Below the pieces are notes generated by a model, which searched no databases, had not been told where the DNA came from, and worked only from the letters and a program-made list of their open reading frames with translations. Shown here one piece after another: positions 25,796 through 35,893 of a stretch of 39,558 nucleotides of DNA. The DNA lies in NCBI RefSeq assembly GCF_024171885.1, contig NZ_JAMTCP010000033.1, positions 39,015 through 78,572 of the forward strand, read 5' to 3'. The translations under genes and the position numbers were made by a program. Positions within the stretch are counted from its first letter, which is position 1. Every line of letters starts with the position of its first letter. Source of the stretch: Streptoalloteichus tenebrarius. Lineage in GTDB: Bacteria; Actinomycetota; Actinomycetes; Mycobacteriales; Pseudonocardiaceae.

Positions 25796-26511
25796 CGGGC
25801 CTCCCCGCTCGCGGCGCGACCGGAGTGGAACTCGGCGGGTGGCTCCTCCCCCCGCACCTCGGCGAGCTGGAGCCGGACCTTCGTCATCAGCAGGTCCGTG
25901 ACCTCGCGCAGCAACGCGTTCGTCACCGGCCGGCCCCGGTACTCGGAGAGGTCGACGGGTTCGCCGGCGCGGACGACGACCGTCCTGCGCGGCCACAGCC
26001 GGAGCCGCTTGCGGTAGTGGTCGTAGACCTGGTGCGTTCCCCAGTGGACGACGGGGATGACCGGCACGTCGTGCTCCAGCGCGAGGCGCGCGACCCCGGT
26101 GCGGGACCGCATCGGCCAGAAGTCGGGGTCCCTGGTGATGGTGCCCTCGGCGTAGATCGCCACGACGCGGCCGGCGGACAACGCGTCGTGCGCGGCGGCC
26201 AGGCTCTGCTGGGCGTCGACGCTGCCGCGCCGGACCGGGATCTGGCCGGTGGCCACGAGGATGGTCCGCAGCACCGGGATCTTCCAGAGGCTGTCCTTGG
26301 CCAGGAAGCGCGGCACGCGCCCGCGCTTGTGCACGAACACCGCGGTGTAGGGCGGGTCGAGGTAGGAGATGTGGTTGCACACCAGCAACGCCGGCCCCTC
26401 GGCGGGGACCTTCTCCAGGCCCTCGAACCGACGGCGGGCCAGCAGCCTCGTGCCGGGGTGGAACAGCGCGGCGGCCACTCCCACCCAGAAGCCACCCTTC
26501 TCCTTCGCCAC
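25792..26511 (-). CDS. 1-acyl-sn-glycerol-3-phosphate acyltransferase-like protein (PlsC family)
   Basis: A 239-residue acyltransferase that would acylate lysophosphatidic acid or a related acceptor at the membrane. The catalytic HX4D box is NHISYLD (about residues 46-52). The second block is GQIPVRRGS and the third is YAEGTITRD, in place of the usual PEGTR. An N-terminal amphipathic/hydrophobic segment ([14 protein letters not shown]) may bind the membrane. GTG 26511 has an excellent GAGGAGG site five bases upstream. It is the first gene of the plsC-gpsA-lyase operon and is divergent from fbiD across 127 bp. Confidence 0.9.
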   Translation of the reverse strand: MAKEKGGFWVGVAAALFHPGTRLLARRRFEGLEKVPAEGPALLVCNHISYLDPPYTAVFVHKRGRVPRFLAKDSLWKIPVLRTILVATGQIPVRRGSVDAQQSLAAAHDALSAGRVVAIYAEGTITRDPDFWPMRSRTGVARLALEHDVPVIPVVHWGTHQVYDHYRKRLRLWPRRTVVVRAGEPVDLSEYRGRPVTNALLREVTDLLMTKVRLQLAEVRGEEPPAEFHSGRAASGEAR

Positions 26512-26638
26512 CCGTCCTCCTCGTTCCTCTCTCACCTGCCGGGCCCGCGCCGGCGGACCCCGGTGAGTCTTCCCCGCTGGTGTGCGTCGAGTCCAGCCGG
26601 GTGGCCGGCGGGGCGCGCGCGTGCCGGAGGATGGGACC

Positions 26639-27280
26639 GTGCGTGCGGTGGTGGACATGCTCGTCCCGATCAAGCGGTTGGGCGCCGCGAAGTCCCGGTT
26701 GCGGGGCGCGGTGGGGGCGCGGGAGGACCGGGGGGCCCACGCGGCGCTGGCCCTGGCGCTGGCGATGGACACGGTGGCCGCGGCGCGGTCGGCCGCGCTG
26801 GTGCGCCGCCTCGCCGTGGTGACCGCCGACCCGCTGGTCGCCGAGATGGTGCGGGGCGAGGGCGTCGAGGTCGTCAGGGACCTGCCCGACGACGGGCTGA
26901 ACCCGGCGCTGCGGCACGGGGCCGAGGTGCTGCGCTCCTCGGACCCCTCGGCCACCGTGGCCGCGCTCCAGTCGGACCTGCCGGCCCTGCGGGCGTCCGA
27001 ACTCGACGCCGCCCTCGCCGCCGCCGTCGAGGCCGGGCACGCGTTCTGCCCTGACCGGCAGGGGACCGGGACGACCCTGCTCGTGGCCGGGCGCGGCCGG
27101 CGCTGGGACCCGCGGTTCGGGCCGGGGTCGGCCCTGGCGCACGCGGAGTCGGGAGCGGTCGCCCTCGACGGGCCGTGGCCGTCCCTGCGGTGCGACGTCG
27201 ACACGGAGGCGGACCTCCGCCTGGCCGCCCGGCTCGGCCTGGGCCCGCACACCAGGGCCCGTCTGGTCGCCGCGAGTTAG
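26639..27280 (+). CDS. fbiD: Phosphoenolpyruvate / 2-phospho-L-lactate guanylyltransferase (coenzyme F420)
   Basis: A 213-residue nucleotidyltransferase of the CofC/FbiD family that activates phosphoenolpyruvate (in mycobacteria) or 2-phospholactate with GTP for F420 assembly. [17 protein letters not shown] is the N-terminal nucleotide-binding loop, [14 protein letters not shown] contains the metal-binding Asp, and GTGTTLLVA and [10 protein letters not shown] are C-terminal family signatures. GTG 26639 follows GGAGG at eight bases. Actinobacterial members are thought to be PEP-specific, so FbiD is the better name than CofC. Other F420 genes are not in the window. Confidence 0.93.
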   Translation: MRAVVDMLVPIKRLGAAKSRLRGAVGAREDRGAHAALALALAMDTVAAARSAALVRRLAVVTADPLVAEMVRGEGVEVVRDLPDDGLNPALRHGAEVLRSSDPSATVAALQSDLPALRASELDAALAAAVEAGHAFCPDRQGTGTTLLVAGRGRRWDPRFGPGSALAHAESGAVALDGPWPSLRCDVDTEADLRLAARLGLGPHTRARLVAAS

Positions 27281-27518
27281 GAGAACCCGTGCGCCCGCGG
27301 CTGGTTTCCTCTACCGCGCGGGGCGCGCGGCGTCGACAGTTCCGGCCCAGCCGACCGCATCGCGGGAGCACGGTCCGCGTGCGTCTCGTCACAGCGGGCG
27401 CATCACTCCGACCAGCGCGGGGAATCCGGCCAGTGGGGTCGTAGCCGGGCCGGCGGACGGCGTTCGGACCAGCTCGGCGGCGGCCGACGGCGACATGCGG
27501 CGGCTTACGATCGGAGGT

Positions 27519-27728
27519 GTGAACCCGCACCTGGAACAGGCCACTGTGCACACCGTCCACCCGGACGGCTCGGTGGTGCTGCTTCGCGACGACGGCGTGC
27601 TGGTCGACGCGTCGGCCTCGGCGGTCGCGGCGGGCGGGTGGCGCGCGCCGCGCCAGGGGCAGCGGGTGACGCTGCGTCGCCGGGAGGGCACGATCAGCGC
27701 AGTGCTTCCCCCAGTCACCCGCGCGTAA
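27519..27728 (+). CDS. Small conserved OB-fold-like protein (cold-shock-like)
   Basis: A 69-residue protein: HLEQATVHTVHPDGSVVLLR, then a central Ala-rich segment, then GQRVTLRRREGTISAVLP. The strand pattern and Gly spacing resemble a cold-shock/OB fold, but the RNA-binding aromatic motifs of CspA are missing, so nucleic-acid binding is only a guess. The GTG at 27519 is eight bases after TTACGAT, consistent with a leaderless transcript; GGAGG is too close to act as a normal ribosome site. An ATG eight codons earlier (27495) is an alternative. It lies between fbiD and ppk. Confidence 0.6.
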   Translation: MNPHLEQATVHTVHPDGSVVLLRDDGVLVDASASAVAAGGWRAPRQGQRVTLRRREGTISAVLPPVTRA

Positions 27729-27774
27729 CGTCCGTGTCGCACTCGCGTGTGTGTGATGGAGGAGAATCGGAGCT

Positions 27775-30234
27775 GTGAGCAGCGGCAATCCCGAAGACCG
27801 GGTGACGGATCGATCCGACGAACAGGTGACGGCATCGGCACCGGGCTCGTCGACGGCGGCGGAGAGGGCGGCGACGTCGAAGACGTCGAAGACGTCGCTC
27901 CCAGCCGCTCGGTCCGTGCCGTCTGTATCCGCGGCGTCCACTGCGCCCGCAGCGCCCGCAGCGTCCACAGCGTCCTCTTCGGCCTCCGCCTCCTCCCGCT
28001 CGGCGGCGGGCGACGGACGCCGGACCACGACGCGGCGGCGCACGCCCCGCGCCTCCACCCGGCGGGACGGCGGCCGGGCCACCACCGCGACTCGGCGCCA
28101 GACGGACAACACGCCGCTGGCCGCCGCCCCCACCGTCCCGGCCGTGCCGCCGGCGGTCACCCGGCCCCTCCAGGCGACCGACCTGCCGGAGGACCGCTAC
28201 CTCAACCGCGAGACCTCCTGGCTGGACTTCAACGCCCGCGTGCTCTCGCTGGCCGAGGACCCCTCGCAGCCGCTGCTGGAGCGGGCCAAGTTCCTCGCGA
28301 TCTTCGCGTCCAACCTGGACGAGTTCTACATGGTCAGGGTCGCCGGCCTGAAGCGCCGTGACGAGACCGGGCTGTCGGTGCGCAGCGCCGACGGCCTGTC
28401 CCCGCGCGAGCAGCTCGCCCGCATCGCCACCCGCACCCAGGACCTCGTCGAGCAGCACGCCAAGGTGTTCCTGGGCAGCGTGCTGCCCGAGCTGGAGAAG
28501 CACGACATCCGCATCGTCGCGTGGGACGACCTCGACGATCCCGACAAGCTGCGGCTGACCGACTACTTCACCGAGCACATCTTCCCGGTGCTGACGCCGC
28601 TCGCGGTCGACCCGGCGCACCCGTTCCCCTACATCTCCGGGCTGTCGCTGAACCTGGCCGTGACCGTGCGCGACCCCGAGGGCGGCACCGAGCGGTTCGC
28701 CAGGATCAAGGTGCCGGACAACGTGCCGCGCCTGGTGCGGGTGGAGACCGACCGGGAGTCCGACCTCGCCACGTTCCTGCCGCTGGAGGAGCTGATCGCG
28801 GCCCACCTCGGCAAGCTCTTCTCCGGCATGGAGGTGGTGGAGCACCACATCTTCCGGGTCACCCGCAACGCCGAGGTCGAGGTCGAGGAGGACCGCGACG
28901 AGGACCTGTTGCAGGCGTTGGAGCGCGAGCTTGCCCGCCGCCGCTTCGGCCCGCCGGTGCGGCTGGAGGTGGCCGACACCATGAGCCAGCACGTGCTGGA
29001 GCTGTTGCTGCGCGAGCTGGACGTGGATCCGCACGACGTGGTCGAGGTGCCCGGCCTGCTCGACCTGTCCTGCCTGTGGCAGCTCCACTCGCTGGACCGG
29101 CCTCCGCTCAAGGACGCCCCTTTCGTCCCGGCCACCCACCGCGCCTTCGGCGAGGGTGAGACGCCGAAGAGCGTGTTCGCGACGCTGCGCGAGGGCGACG
29201 TGCTGGTGCACCACCCGTACGACTCGTTCTCCACGAGCGTGCAGCGGTTCATCGAGCAGGCCGCGGCGGACCCGAACGTGCTGGCCATCAAGCAGACGCT
29301 GTACCGGACCTCCGGCGACTCCCCCATCGTCGAGGCCCTCGTCGACGCGGCGGAGGCCGGCAAGCAGGTCGTGGCGCTGGTGGAGCTGAAGGCGCGGTTC
29401 GACGAGCAGGCGAACATCAAGTGGGCCCGCGCGCTGGAGAAGGCGGGCGTCCACGTCGTCTACGGCCTCGTCGGGCTGAAGACGCACTGCAAGACGGCGT
29501 TGGTGGTGCGGCAGGAGGGGTCGACGATCCGCCGCTACTGCCACATCGGCACGGGCAACTACAACCCCAAGACCGCCAGGACGTACGAGGACCTCGGGCT
29601 GCTGACGGCCGAGCCGTCCATCGGAGCGGACCTGACCGACCTGTTCAACGTCCTCACCGGCTACGCGCGGCAGAACACCTACCGCAGCCTGCTGGTGGCG
29701 CCGCACGGCGTGCGGCGCGGGATCGTCCAGCGGATCGAGCGCGAGATGGAGCACGCCGCGGCCGGCCGCCCCTGCGGCGTGCGGCTGAAGGCCAACGCGT
29801 TGGTGGACGAGCAGGTCATCGACGCGCTGTACCGGGCGTCCCAGGCCGGCGTCCCGGTGGACGTCGTGGTCAGGGGGATCTGCGCGTTGAAGCCGGGTGT
29901 TCCCGGCCTGAGCGAGAACATCCGCGTCCGCTCCATCCTCGGCCGGTTCCTGGAGCACTCCCGGGTCTTCCACTTCCGCGGCTCGGACGAGCACTGGATC
30001 GGCAGCGCCGACATGATGCACCGCAACCTCGACCGCCGGGTCGAGGTGCTGGTGCGGGTGACCGACCCGAAGCTCACGCACGAGCTGGACACGATCTTCG
30101 ACTCCGCGATGGACCGGGTGACCCGGTGCTGGGTCCTGGAGCCGACCGGGGCCTGGCGCCCCTCCCCGGAGGAGGGCCAGCAGGTGCGCGACCACCAGAC
30201 CGAACTCGCCCGGCTGCACGGCGCGAAGGTGTGA
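27775..30234 (+). CDS. ppk: Polyphosphate kinase 1, with long disordered N-terminal extension
   Basis: Synthesises inorganic polyphosphate from ATP. The core starts near residue 136 ([18 protein letters not shown]) and follows the N, head and two catalytic phospholipase-D-like domains. The autophosphorylated histidine is expected at H571 or H590: [12 protein letters not shown] and [21 protein letters not shown]. The protein is 819 residues against about 690-740 for the family; the excess is residues 1-135, a Ser/Thr/Ala-rich then Arg-rich ([16 protein letters not shown]) low-complexity region with a micro-repeat TSKTSKTS encoded by repeated GACGTCGAA. GTG 27775 follows GGAGGAG. mutT1 lies downstream, as in mycobacteria. 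Confidence 0.95.
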   Translation: MSSGNPEDRVTDRSDEQVTASAPGSSTAAERAATSKTSKTSLPAARSVPSVSAASTAPAAPAASTASSSASASSRSAAGDGRRTTTRRRTPRASTRRDGGRATTATRRQTDNTPLAAAPTVPAVPPAVTRPLQATDLPEDRYLNRETSWLDFNARVLSLAEDPSQPLLERAKFLAIFASNLDEFYMVRVAGLKRRDETGLSVRSADGLSPREQLARIATRTQDLVEQHAKVFLGSVLPELEKHDIRIVAWDDLDDPDKLRLTDYFTEHIFPVLTPLAVDPAHPFPYISGLSLNLAVTVRDPEGGTERFARIKVPDNVPRLVRVETDRESDLATFLPLEELIAAHLGKLFSGMEVVEHHIFRVTRNAEVEVEEDRDEDLLQALERELARRRFGPPVRLEVADTMSQHVLELLLRELDVDPHDVVEVPGLLDLSCLWQLHSLDRPPLKDAPFVPATHRAFGEGETPKSVFATLREGDVLVHHPYDSFSTSVQRFIEQAAADPNVLAIKQTLYRTSGDSPIVEALVDAAEAGKQVVALVELKARFDEQANIKWARALEKAGVHVVYGLVGLKTHCKTALVVRQEGSTIRRYCHIGTGNYNPKTARTYEDLGLLTAEPSIGADLTDLFNVLTGYARQNTYRSLLVAPHGVRRGIVQRIEREMEHAAAGRPCGVRLKANALVDEQVIDALYRASQAGVPVDVVVRGICALKPGVPGLSENIRVRSILGRFLEHSRVFHFRGSDEHWIGSADMMHRNLDRRVEVLVRVTDPKLTHELDTIFDSAMDRVTRCWVLEPTGAWRPSPEEGQQVRDHQTELARLHGAKV

Positions 30235-30355
30235 GGCCGACCAGGGAGCGCCAGCGGCGGGGCCACGGCCACCGCCGGGCGCCGCGCGTGCCCGTGCCGG
30301 AAGGAACGCGCGGGACGGCGCGGGACGACGAGACGAGCGGAGGCGGGGCGAGGGC

Positions 30356-31354
30356 ATGACAGCGACCGAGCGGACCGACCGCGCGAGCGTGCGGGCGGCG
30401 GGCGCCGTGTTGTGGCGCGACGCCGCCGACGGCTCCGACGGCTGCGCCGGTGACGGGGAGGCCGTCGAGGTGGCCGTGGTGCACCGCCCCCGTTACGACG
30501 ACTGGTCGCTGCCCAAGGGCAAGCTGGACGAGGGCGAGACCGTCCCCGCCGCGGCCGTGCGCGAGGTGGCCGAGGAGACCGGGTGCCGCGCGGTGCTGGG
30601 CCGCCGGTTGGGCGCGGTGCACTACCCGGTGTCCACAGCGGACGGCCGCGAGGAGCGCAAGCGGGTGGACTACTTCGCCGCGCGGGCCGTCGGCGCCTCC
30701 CCCGACGGCTTCCAGGAGACCGGCGAGGTCGACGAGGTGCGGTGGCTCCAGCCGGAGAAGGCCGAACGCCTGCTGACGCGCGCGGCCGACCGGCGGGTGC
30801 TCGGCGTGTTCACCGCGCTTCCCGCCCGCACCAGGACGCTTCTGCTGGTCCGGCACGCCAAGGCTGGCCGGCGCTCGGAGTGGATGGGGGACGACGACCT
30901 CCGGCCGCTGACGAAGGGCGGACGGCGCCAGGCCGAGGCCCTCCGGGTCCTGTTGCCCCTCTTCGGGCCGGCGCGCGTGCACGCGGCGCCCCGCGTGCGC
31001 TGCGCGCAGACGGTGGCGGGGCTGGCCGAGGACCTCGGCGTGCCCGTCCACCCCGAACCTTTGCTGTCCGAGGAGGGCTACTGGCCCGACCCGGACGCCG
31101 GGCTCGCCCGGCTCCTCGCGCTCGTGTCGGAGGACGGGGTCCCGGTCGTCTCCAGCCAGGGCGGGGTGATCCCGGACCTCGTCGGGCGGCTGGCCGCCGC
31201 GGGCGGCGTCGACCTGTCCCCGTCGCTCGACGAGGACGGCGCGGTGCCGAGCAGGAAGGGCAGCCTGTGGGTGCTGTCCTTCACACCGCGCGGGGAGGGC
31301 GCGCCGCGTCTTCTCGCGGCCGACTACTTCTCCCAGCCGTTCCCCGATTCCTGA
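30356..31354 (+). CDS. mutT1: MutT1-type Nudix hydrolase fused to a histidine phosphatase domain
   Basis: A two-domain sanitation enzyme of 332 residues. The Nudix domain has a complete box at 55-77 (G-x5-E-x7-REVAEETGC), starting GKLDEGETVPAAAVREVAEE. From about residue 160 a histidine phosphatase (RHG) domain begins with LLLVRHAKAGRR (His166). The mycobacterial homologue hydrolyses 8-oxo-dGTP and diadenosine polyphosphates. A polar Asp/Gly-rich insert (DAADGSDGCAGDGEAVEVA) lies near residue 22-40. ATG 30356 follows GAGGG. It is 121 bp after ppk and probably co-transcribed with it. The phosphatase domain may act on the product of the first (inference). Confidence 0.93.
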   Translation: MTATERTDRASVRAAGAVLWRDAADGSDGCAGDGEAVEVAVVHRPRYDDWSLPKGKLDEGETVPAAAVREVAEETGCRAVLGRRLGAVHYPVSTADGREERKRVDYFAARAVGASPDGFQETGEVDEVRWLQPEKAERLLTRAADRRVLGVFTALPARTRTLLLVRHAKAGRRSEWMGDDDLRPLTKGGRRQAEALRVLLPLFGPARVHAAPRVRCAQTVAGLAEDLGVPVHPEPLLSEEGYWPDPDAGLARLLALVSEDGVPVVSSQGGVIPDLVGRLAAAGGVDLSPSLDEDGAVPSRKGSLWVLSFTPRGEGAPRLLAADYFSQPFPDS

Positions 31355-31930
31355 TCTCGCGCCCGGCGCGCCGAACTCGCGTCCGCGCGAATGTCGCGCG
31401 AGATGTTCTTCGTCCCGTGATGTCGAAGGCGCCCCACCGCACGACGACAAGTCGGGCGGGACGGCGGGACGAATGAGAAGCGACCGCTTCGGCGGTACTC
31501 CGCCACTCGTTCACCACGATTGCCGCATCGCCGTCGTTCTCTTCCCTGCCGAGTGCGGTGGGGAAGCCACCCGATCCGAGGGCAGCGGGACCCGATCGGG
31601 ATGTTTGAAACGGAATTCCGCCGAGCTGTGCCGGCGCGGGCGGGTGCGCGGAAAGAAGGTGCGGGAGCAAGCACGAGCGCGTCGTGACGAACTCCGTCAG
31701 CGGGAAGCCCGCACGGGAAGCCACCGCGCCGCGCTCGCGGGAGACCCGCCGCGACGGCCCTGAACGCGCGCTGGAGCGCTGAAGACGCCGGGCCGGCCTG
31801 AAGGCGACCGACCCTGCGGACAGAGCGGCGACAGAGCCTTCTGGAGCCTTTCCCGACAGGACGGACGCACGGCCGCTGCCGTCGCGGGGAGACCCCGCCA
31901 CGGCCCCGGCTTCTCCTGCGGAGAAAGAGC
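31355..31930. other. Gene-free stretch between mutT1 and the HU terminator
   Basis: About 575 bp with no supported gene. Antisense frames of about 200 residues exist but have low-complexity Arg/Ala/Ser content, no ribosome site and no family similarity. It includes a patch of lower GC near 31590-31620 (GGGATGTTTGAAACGGAATT). No tRNA or riboswitch seen. An additional hairpin, CCCCGGCTTCTCC with GGAGAAAGAGCCGGGG, ends next to the HU terminator. Confidence 0.5.
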
Positions 31931-31962
31931 CGGGGCCCGGCCACGCCGGTGGCCGGGCCCCG
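31931..31962 (-). terminator. Terminator of the HU gene
   Basis: CGGGGCCCGGCCAC and its complement form a 14-bp stem with a 4-base loop, 42 bp past the HU stop, followed on the minus strand by GCTCTTTCTCC. Confidence 0.88.
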
Positions 31963-32003
31963 AACGGCCGCGCCGCGGGGGCGATGGGCTCGACTGAGCC
32001 CAG

Positions 32004-32633
32004 TCAGCTCTTCTTGGTGCGGGTGGCGCGCTTCGGCGCCGCCTTGGCGGTGCCGGTGGACGCCTTGGTCGTGGTGGCGCGCTTCGGCGCCGCCTTCGCG
32101 GTCGTGGACTTCGCGGCGGTGGTCTTCGCCGCGGTCGCTCGCTTCGGCGCGGCCTTGGTCGTGCCGGCGGCCGCGGTGGTGGCCTTGGCCGTCGTGCGGG
32201 TCGTCGCCTTCGCGGCGGTCGCCTTGGTGGCGGCGGCCCTCTTCGGCGCGGCCTTGGCGGTGGCGGTGGCGGCCTTGGCCGGAGCCGCCTTCGTCGCGGT
32301 GGCGCCCGCCTTCGCCGGGGCCGCCTTCTTCGGGGCGGCCAGGCGCGGCAGCTTGCGGGTGCCGCCGATGACCTCCTTGAAGGTGGTGCCGGCACGGAAG
32401 GCCGGAACGTTGGTCTTCTTCACCTTCACGGCCTCGCCCGTGCGCGGGTTGCGCGCGGTGCGGGCGGCACGGGCGCGCTTCTCGAAGACGCCGAAGCCGG
32501 TGACGTTCACCTTGTCGCCCTTGTGCACGGTGCGCACGATGATGTCGACCAGGCCGTCAACCGCCGAGGCCGCGGTCTTCTTGTCGCCGTCGAGACGCTC
32601 CGCGAGCGCCTCGATGAGCTGGGCCTTGTTCAC
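32004..32633 (-). CDS. hupB: HU-family histone-like protein with long basic C-terminal tail (HupB/HupS type)
   Basis: A nucleoid-associated DNA-binding protein of 209 residues. Residues 1-90 are the HU fold: [38 protein letters not shown], and [13 protein letters not shown]. Residues 91-209 are a histone-H1-like tail of Lys/Ala/Thr repeats (KAAPKRA, KAT, TTAKA), as in mycobacterial HupB, expected to compact DNA non-specifically. GTG 32633 follows GGAGGG. The internal repeats are nearly periodic and probably vary in length between strains (inference). A terminator lies just downstream. Confidence 0.96.
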   Translation of the reverse strand: MNKAQLIEALAERLDGDKKTAASAVDGLVDIIVRTVHKGDKVNVTGFGVFEKRARAARTARNPRTGEAVKVKKTNVPAFRAGTTFKEVIGGTRKLPRLAAPKKAAPAKAGATATKAAPAKAATATAKAAPKRAAATKATAAKATTRTTAKATTAAAGTTKAAPKRATAAKTTAAKSTTAKAAPKRATTTKASTGTAKAAPKRATRTKKS

Positions 32634-32761
32634 TTCAGTCCCTCCCGAGGGAAAACACACTCAACGGCCCCGTCGGACCGACTTTGGTCACGGTAAGCCG
32701 AAGAGCTGCGGATTTCCAATCGCCACGCCCGGAATCCCGTTGGGGCGCTGGTGGTTCCGCT

Positions 32762-32803
32762 CCTCCGAGGGACGGCCGCGCCGCCGCGCGGCGGCCTCGG
32801 AGG
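32762..32803 (-). terminator. Hairpin after leuD, probable terminator
   Basis: CCTCCGAGG (32762-32770) pairs with CCTCGGAGG (32795-32803), enclosing an inner GC stem (GCCGCC / GCGGC). It lies 124 bp beyond the leuD stop and before the HU gene. No T-tract. Confidence 0.55.
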
Positions 32804-32926
32804 CGAGGGGGACGGTGACGAAAGGCGCTGGTTACGGCGTTGCGGACGGCCGCAAAGCCCTGTCGCGACGGGGAATCGCGGCGGTCCGCGACGCCTTCGA
32901 CACCGTGCGCAGCCGGTTCCGGCGGC

Positions 32927-33526
32927 TCAGCCGGCCACCGGCTGTGTCGAGGGCAACCAGGACGGACGGCGGCGCTCGAACGCGTCGACCTCCTCCGCGT
33001 GCCGCAGCGTCAGCGCGATGTCGTCGAGTCCCTCCAACAGCCGCCAGCGGGTGTAGTCGTCGATAGCGAAGGGCGCGACGAACTCCTTGGCCCTCACGGT
33101 CTTCTCGCGGAGGTCGACGGTCACCTCGGCGCCGGGCTCCGCCTCCAGGACCTTCCAGAGCCGTTCCACATCGGACTGCTCGCACTGGGCGGCCAGCAGG
33201 CCCTGCTTGCCGGCGTTGCCCCGGAAGATGTCGGCGAAGCGCGAGGAGACGACCACCCGGAAGCCGTAGTCGGCCAGCGCCCACACGGCGTGCTCCCTGG
33301 ACGAGCCGGTGCCGAAGTCCGGGCCGGCGACGAGCACGCTGCCCGAGCGGTAGGGCTCGGCGTTGAGCACGAAGTCCTCGTCGGCCCGCCACGCGGCGAA
33401 CAGGCCGTCGGCGAACCCGGTCCGGCTGACCCGCTTCAGATAGACGGCCGGGATGATCTGGTCGGTGTCCACGTTGGACCGGCGCAGGGGGACGCCGACG
33501 CCGGTGTGGGTGGTGAACGGTTCCAT
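32927..33526 (-). CDS. leuD: 3-isopropylmalate dehydratase, small subunit
   Basis: The small subunit of the leucine-pathway isomerase (with LeuC). At 199 residues it has typical length. The swivelling-domain signature [21 protein letters not shown] is intact; [14 protein letters not shown] is the N-terminal segment and [15 protein letters not shown] the substrate-binding region. ATG 33526 has AGGAGG about ten bases upstream. It lies 74 bp downstream of leuC on the same strand and is expected to be co-transcribed with it under NdgR control. Confidence 0.97.
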   Translation of the reverse strand: MEPFTTHTGVGVPLRRSNVDTDQIIPAVYLKRVSRTGFADGLFAAWRADEDFVLNAEPYRSGSVLVAGPDFGTGSSREHAVWALADYGFRVVVSSRFADIFRGNAGKQGLLAAQCEQSDVERLWKVLEAEPGAEVTVDLREKTVRAKEFVAPFAIDDYTRWRLLEGLDDIALTLRHAEEVDAFERRRPSWLPSTQPVAG

Positions 33527-33600
33527 TGCTGCAAGCCTCCTGCGGGGAGAGGGGGTCGGCCGGCGCCCGCGACGGGCGGCCGCCGGCCGGCGCCGGGTCG

Positions 33601-35004
33601 TCAGTCGAGGTCGTCGGGCGAGGAGAGCGTGCCGCGCACCGCGGTCGCCGCGGCCACGAGTGGCGACACCAGGTGGGTCCGGCCACCCTTGCCCTGCCGG
33701 CCCTCGAAGTTGCGGTTGGAGGTGGACGCGCTGCGCTCGCCGGGCCGGAGCTGGTCCGGGTTCATGCCGAGGCACATGGAGCAGCCGGCGGCGCGCCACT
33801 CCGCGCCGGCCGCCAGGAACACCTCGTGCAGTCCCTCGCTCTCGGCCTGCGCCCGCACCCGCATCGAGCCGGGGACCACGAGCATCCGCACGCCCTCGGC
33901 CACCCGGCGGCCCCGCAGCACGGCGGCCGCGGCCCGCAGGTCCTCGATCCGGCCGTTGGTGCACGAGCCGAGGAACACGGTGTCCACACCGATCTCCCGC
34001 AGCGGCGTGCCGGGCGCGAGGCCCATGTAGGCGAGCGCCTTCTCCGCGGCGGTCCGCTCGACCTCGTCGGCGATGGTCGACGGGTCGGGCACCCGCTCGG
34101 ACAACGGCAGCCCCTGGCCGGGGTTGGTGCCCCAGGTGACGAACGGCGTGAGCTCGTCGGCGTCGATCCGCACCTCGCGGTCGAACACGGCGTCCTCGTC
34201 CGTGCGCAACGTCCGCCAGTACTCGACGGCGGCATCCCACTCCGCGCCCTTCGGGGCGTGCGGGCGTCCCCTGAGGTACTCGAACGTCGTCTCGTCCGGG
34301 GCGATCATCCCGGCCCGCGCGCCCGCCTCGATGGACATGTTGCAGACGGTCATCCTGGCTTCCATGGAGAGCGCCTCGATGGCGCTGCCCCGGTACTCCA
34401 GCACGTACCCCTGCCCGCCGCCGGTGCCGATCTTCGCGATGACCGCGAGGATGATGTCCTTCGCGGTCACGCCCTGCCGCAGCCGACCGTCCACTGTGAT
34501 CGCCATCGTGCGGAACGGCCGCAGCGGGAGCGTCTGGGTGGCGAGCACGTGCTCGACCTCCGAGGTCCCGATGCCGAAGGCCAGCGCGCCGAAGGCCCCG
34601 TGCGTCGAGGTGTGGCTGTCGCCGCAGACGACCGTCATCCCCGGCTGCGTCAGGCCGAGCTGCGGGCCCACCACGTGGACGATGCCCTGCTCCGCGTCGC
34701 CCATGGGGTGCAGCCGCACGCCGAACTCGGCGCAGTTGCGCCGCAACGTCTCCACCTGGGTCCGCGACACCGGGTCCGCGATGGGGAGGTCGATGCCGAC
34801 CGTGGGGACGTTGTGGTCCTCGGTCGCGATCGTCAGGTCCGGGCGGCGCACCCGTCGGCCGGCCATGCGCAGCCCGTCGAACGCCTGCGGGCTCGTCACC
34901 TCGTGCACGAGGTGGAGGTCGATGTAGAGCAGGTCGGGCTCGTCGCCATCACCACGGCGCACCACGTGCGCGTCCCAGACTTTCTCCGCGAGGGTGCGAC
35001 CCAT
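33601..35004 (-). CDS. leuC: 3-isopropylmalate dehydratase, large subunit
   Basis: The aconitase-family [4Fe-4S] subunit that converts 2- to 3-isopropylmalate with LeuD. The 467-residue protein has the cluster cysteines in [12 protein letters not shown] (about 347) and [10 protein letters not shown] (about 407 and 410). [20 protein letters not shown] is the family start, and [19 protein letters not shown] the conserved N-terminal core. ATG 35004 has GGAGGAG immediately upstream; the reading frame is open for 120 further codons, but these cross the operator and ndgR. It is divergent from ndgR over 95 bp. Confidence 0.97.
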   Translation of the reverse strand: MGRTLAEKVWDAHVVRRGDGDEPDLLYIDLHLVHEVTSPQAFDGLRMAGRRVRRPDLTIATEDHNVPTVGIDLPIADPVSRTQVETLRRNCAEFGVRLHPMGDAEQGIVHVVGPQLGLTQPGMTVVCGDSHTSTHGAFGALAFGIGTSEVEHVLATQTLPLRPFRTMAITVDGRLRQGVTAKDIILAVIAKIGTGGGQGYVLEYRGSAIEALSMEARMTVCNMSIEAGARAGMIAPDETTFEYLRGRPHAPKGAEWDAAVEYWRTLRTDEDAVFDREVRIDADELTPFVTWGTNPGQGLPLSERVPDPSTIADEVERTAAEKALAYMGLAPGTPLREIGVDTVFLGSCTNGRIEDLRAAAAVLRGRRVAEGVRMLVVPGSMRVRAQAESEGLHEVFLAAGAEWRAAGCSMCLGMNPDQLRPGERSASTSNRNFEGRQGKGGRTHLVSPLVAAATAVRGTLSSPDDLD

Positions 35005-35066
35005 CGCTCCTCCCCGTCGAGGTGTCGTTCGAGGTTGCTTCGGTCGAAGTGACCCGATCGAGCTAG

Positions 35067-35093
35067 ACTTCCCACATGTCGGGAAGTTAGTAT
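35067..35093. promoter_or_regulatory. NdgR operator and divergent leuC/ndgR promoters
   Basis: A perfect inverted repeat, ACTTCCC-N7-GGGAAGT (35067-35087), centred between the two genes. It overlaps a probable ndgR -10 (TAGTAT, 35088-35093) that ends six bases before the ndgR GTG, implying a leaderless ndgR mRNA. IclR-type NdgR proteins are known in Streptomyces to bind this intergenic position and control leuCD. Confidence 0.78.
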
Positions 35094-35099
35094 CGGGTT

Positions 35100-35801
35100 G
35101 TGGGACAGCATAGCGGTATCGGCGTGCTGGACAAGGCGGTGGCCGTCCTGCAGGCAGTGGCGAAGGATCCGTGTGGGCTGGCGGAGCTGTGCAACCGCAC
35201 CGGCCTGCCGAGGGCGACCGCGCACCGGCTCGCCGTCGGTCTGGAGGTGCACCGGCTGCTCCGGCGCGGCCCCGACGGTCGGTGGCGCCCCGGCGCGGCG
35301 CTGGCCGAACTGGCCGGCGGGGCGACGGACCCGCTGTTGGACGCGGCGTCCGCCGTGTTGCCACGCCTGCGCGACATCACGGGCGAGAGCGTGCAGCTCT
35401 ACCGCAGGGACGGCATGCAGCGCGTCTGCGTGGCGACGGCGGAGCCGCCGAGCGGCCTGCGGGACACGGTCCCGATCGGAGCGCGACTGCCGATGACGGC
35501 GGGTTCCGGCGCCAAGGTGCTGGCGGCGTGGGCGGACCCGGGGACGCAGCGCGCGGTCCTCACCGAGGCCGTGTTCGGGGAGCGGACCCTCCTGGAGGTC
35601 CGCCGCCGGGGCTGGGCCCAGAGCGTGGCCGAACGGGAACCGGGCGTGGCCAGCGTCTCCGCCCCGGTGCGCGACAGCTCGGGCGCCGTGATCGGCGCGG
35701 TCTCGGTCTCCGGGCCCATCGACCGGATGGGACGCCGTCCCGGCGCGCGCTGGGCCGCCGACCTCCTCGCCGCGGCGGAGGCCCTCCAGTCCCGCCTCTG
35801 A
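35100..35801 (+). CDS. ndgR: IclR-family regulator NdgR
   Basis: A 233-residue IclR regulator of branched-chain amino-acid synthesis (leucine operon, nitrogen-dependent growth). The helix-turn-helix covers about residues 9-60 ([14 protein letters not shown], then [20 protein letters not shown]), followed by the ligand-binding domain with [16 protein letters not shown] and [20 protein letters not shown]. It is divergent from leuC, the usual actinobacterial arrangement. GTG 35100 is the first start after the promoter, with a probable leaderless transcript. A strong terminator lies 53 bp after the stop. Confidence 0.95.
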   Translation: MGQHSGIGVLDKAVAVLQAVAKDPCGLAELCNRTGLPRATAHRLAVGLEVHRLLRRGPDGRWRPGAALAELAGGATDPLLDAASAVLPRLRDITGESVQLYRRDGMQRVCVATAEPPSGLRDTVPIGARLPMTAGSGAKVLAAWADPGTQRAVLTEAVFGERTLLEVRRRGWAQSVAEREPGVASVSAPVRDSSGAVIGAVSVSGPIDRMGRRPGARWAADLLAAAEALQSRL

Positions 35802-35853
35802 TCCCAACAACCCCCTGAACCCCTGGTGCCCCAAAAGGAACACCGTTCTCCCG

Positions 35854-35893
35854 AAACCCCGGGCCGCGCTCACCCTGCGCGCCCGGGGTTTCC
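35854..35893 (+). terminator. Terminator of ndgR
   Basis: GAAACCCCGGGC (35854-35865) and GCCCGGGGTTTC (35882-35893) make a 12-bp perfect stem with a 16-base loop, followed by CCCGTTCC. Confidence 0.88.
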
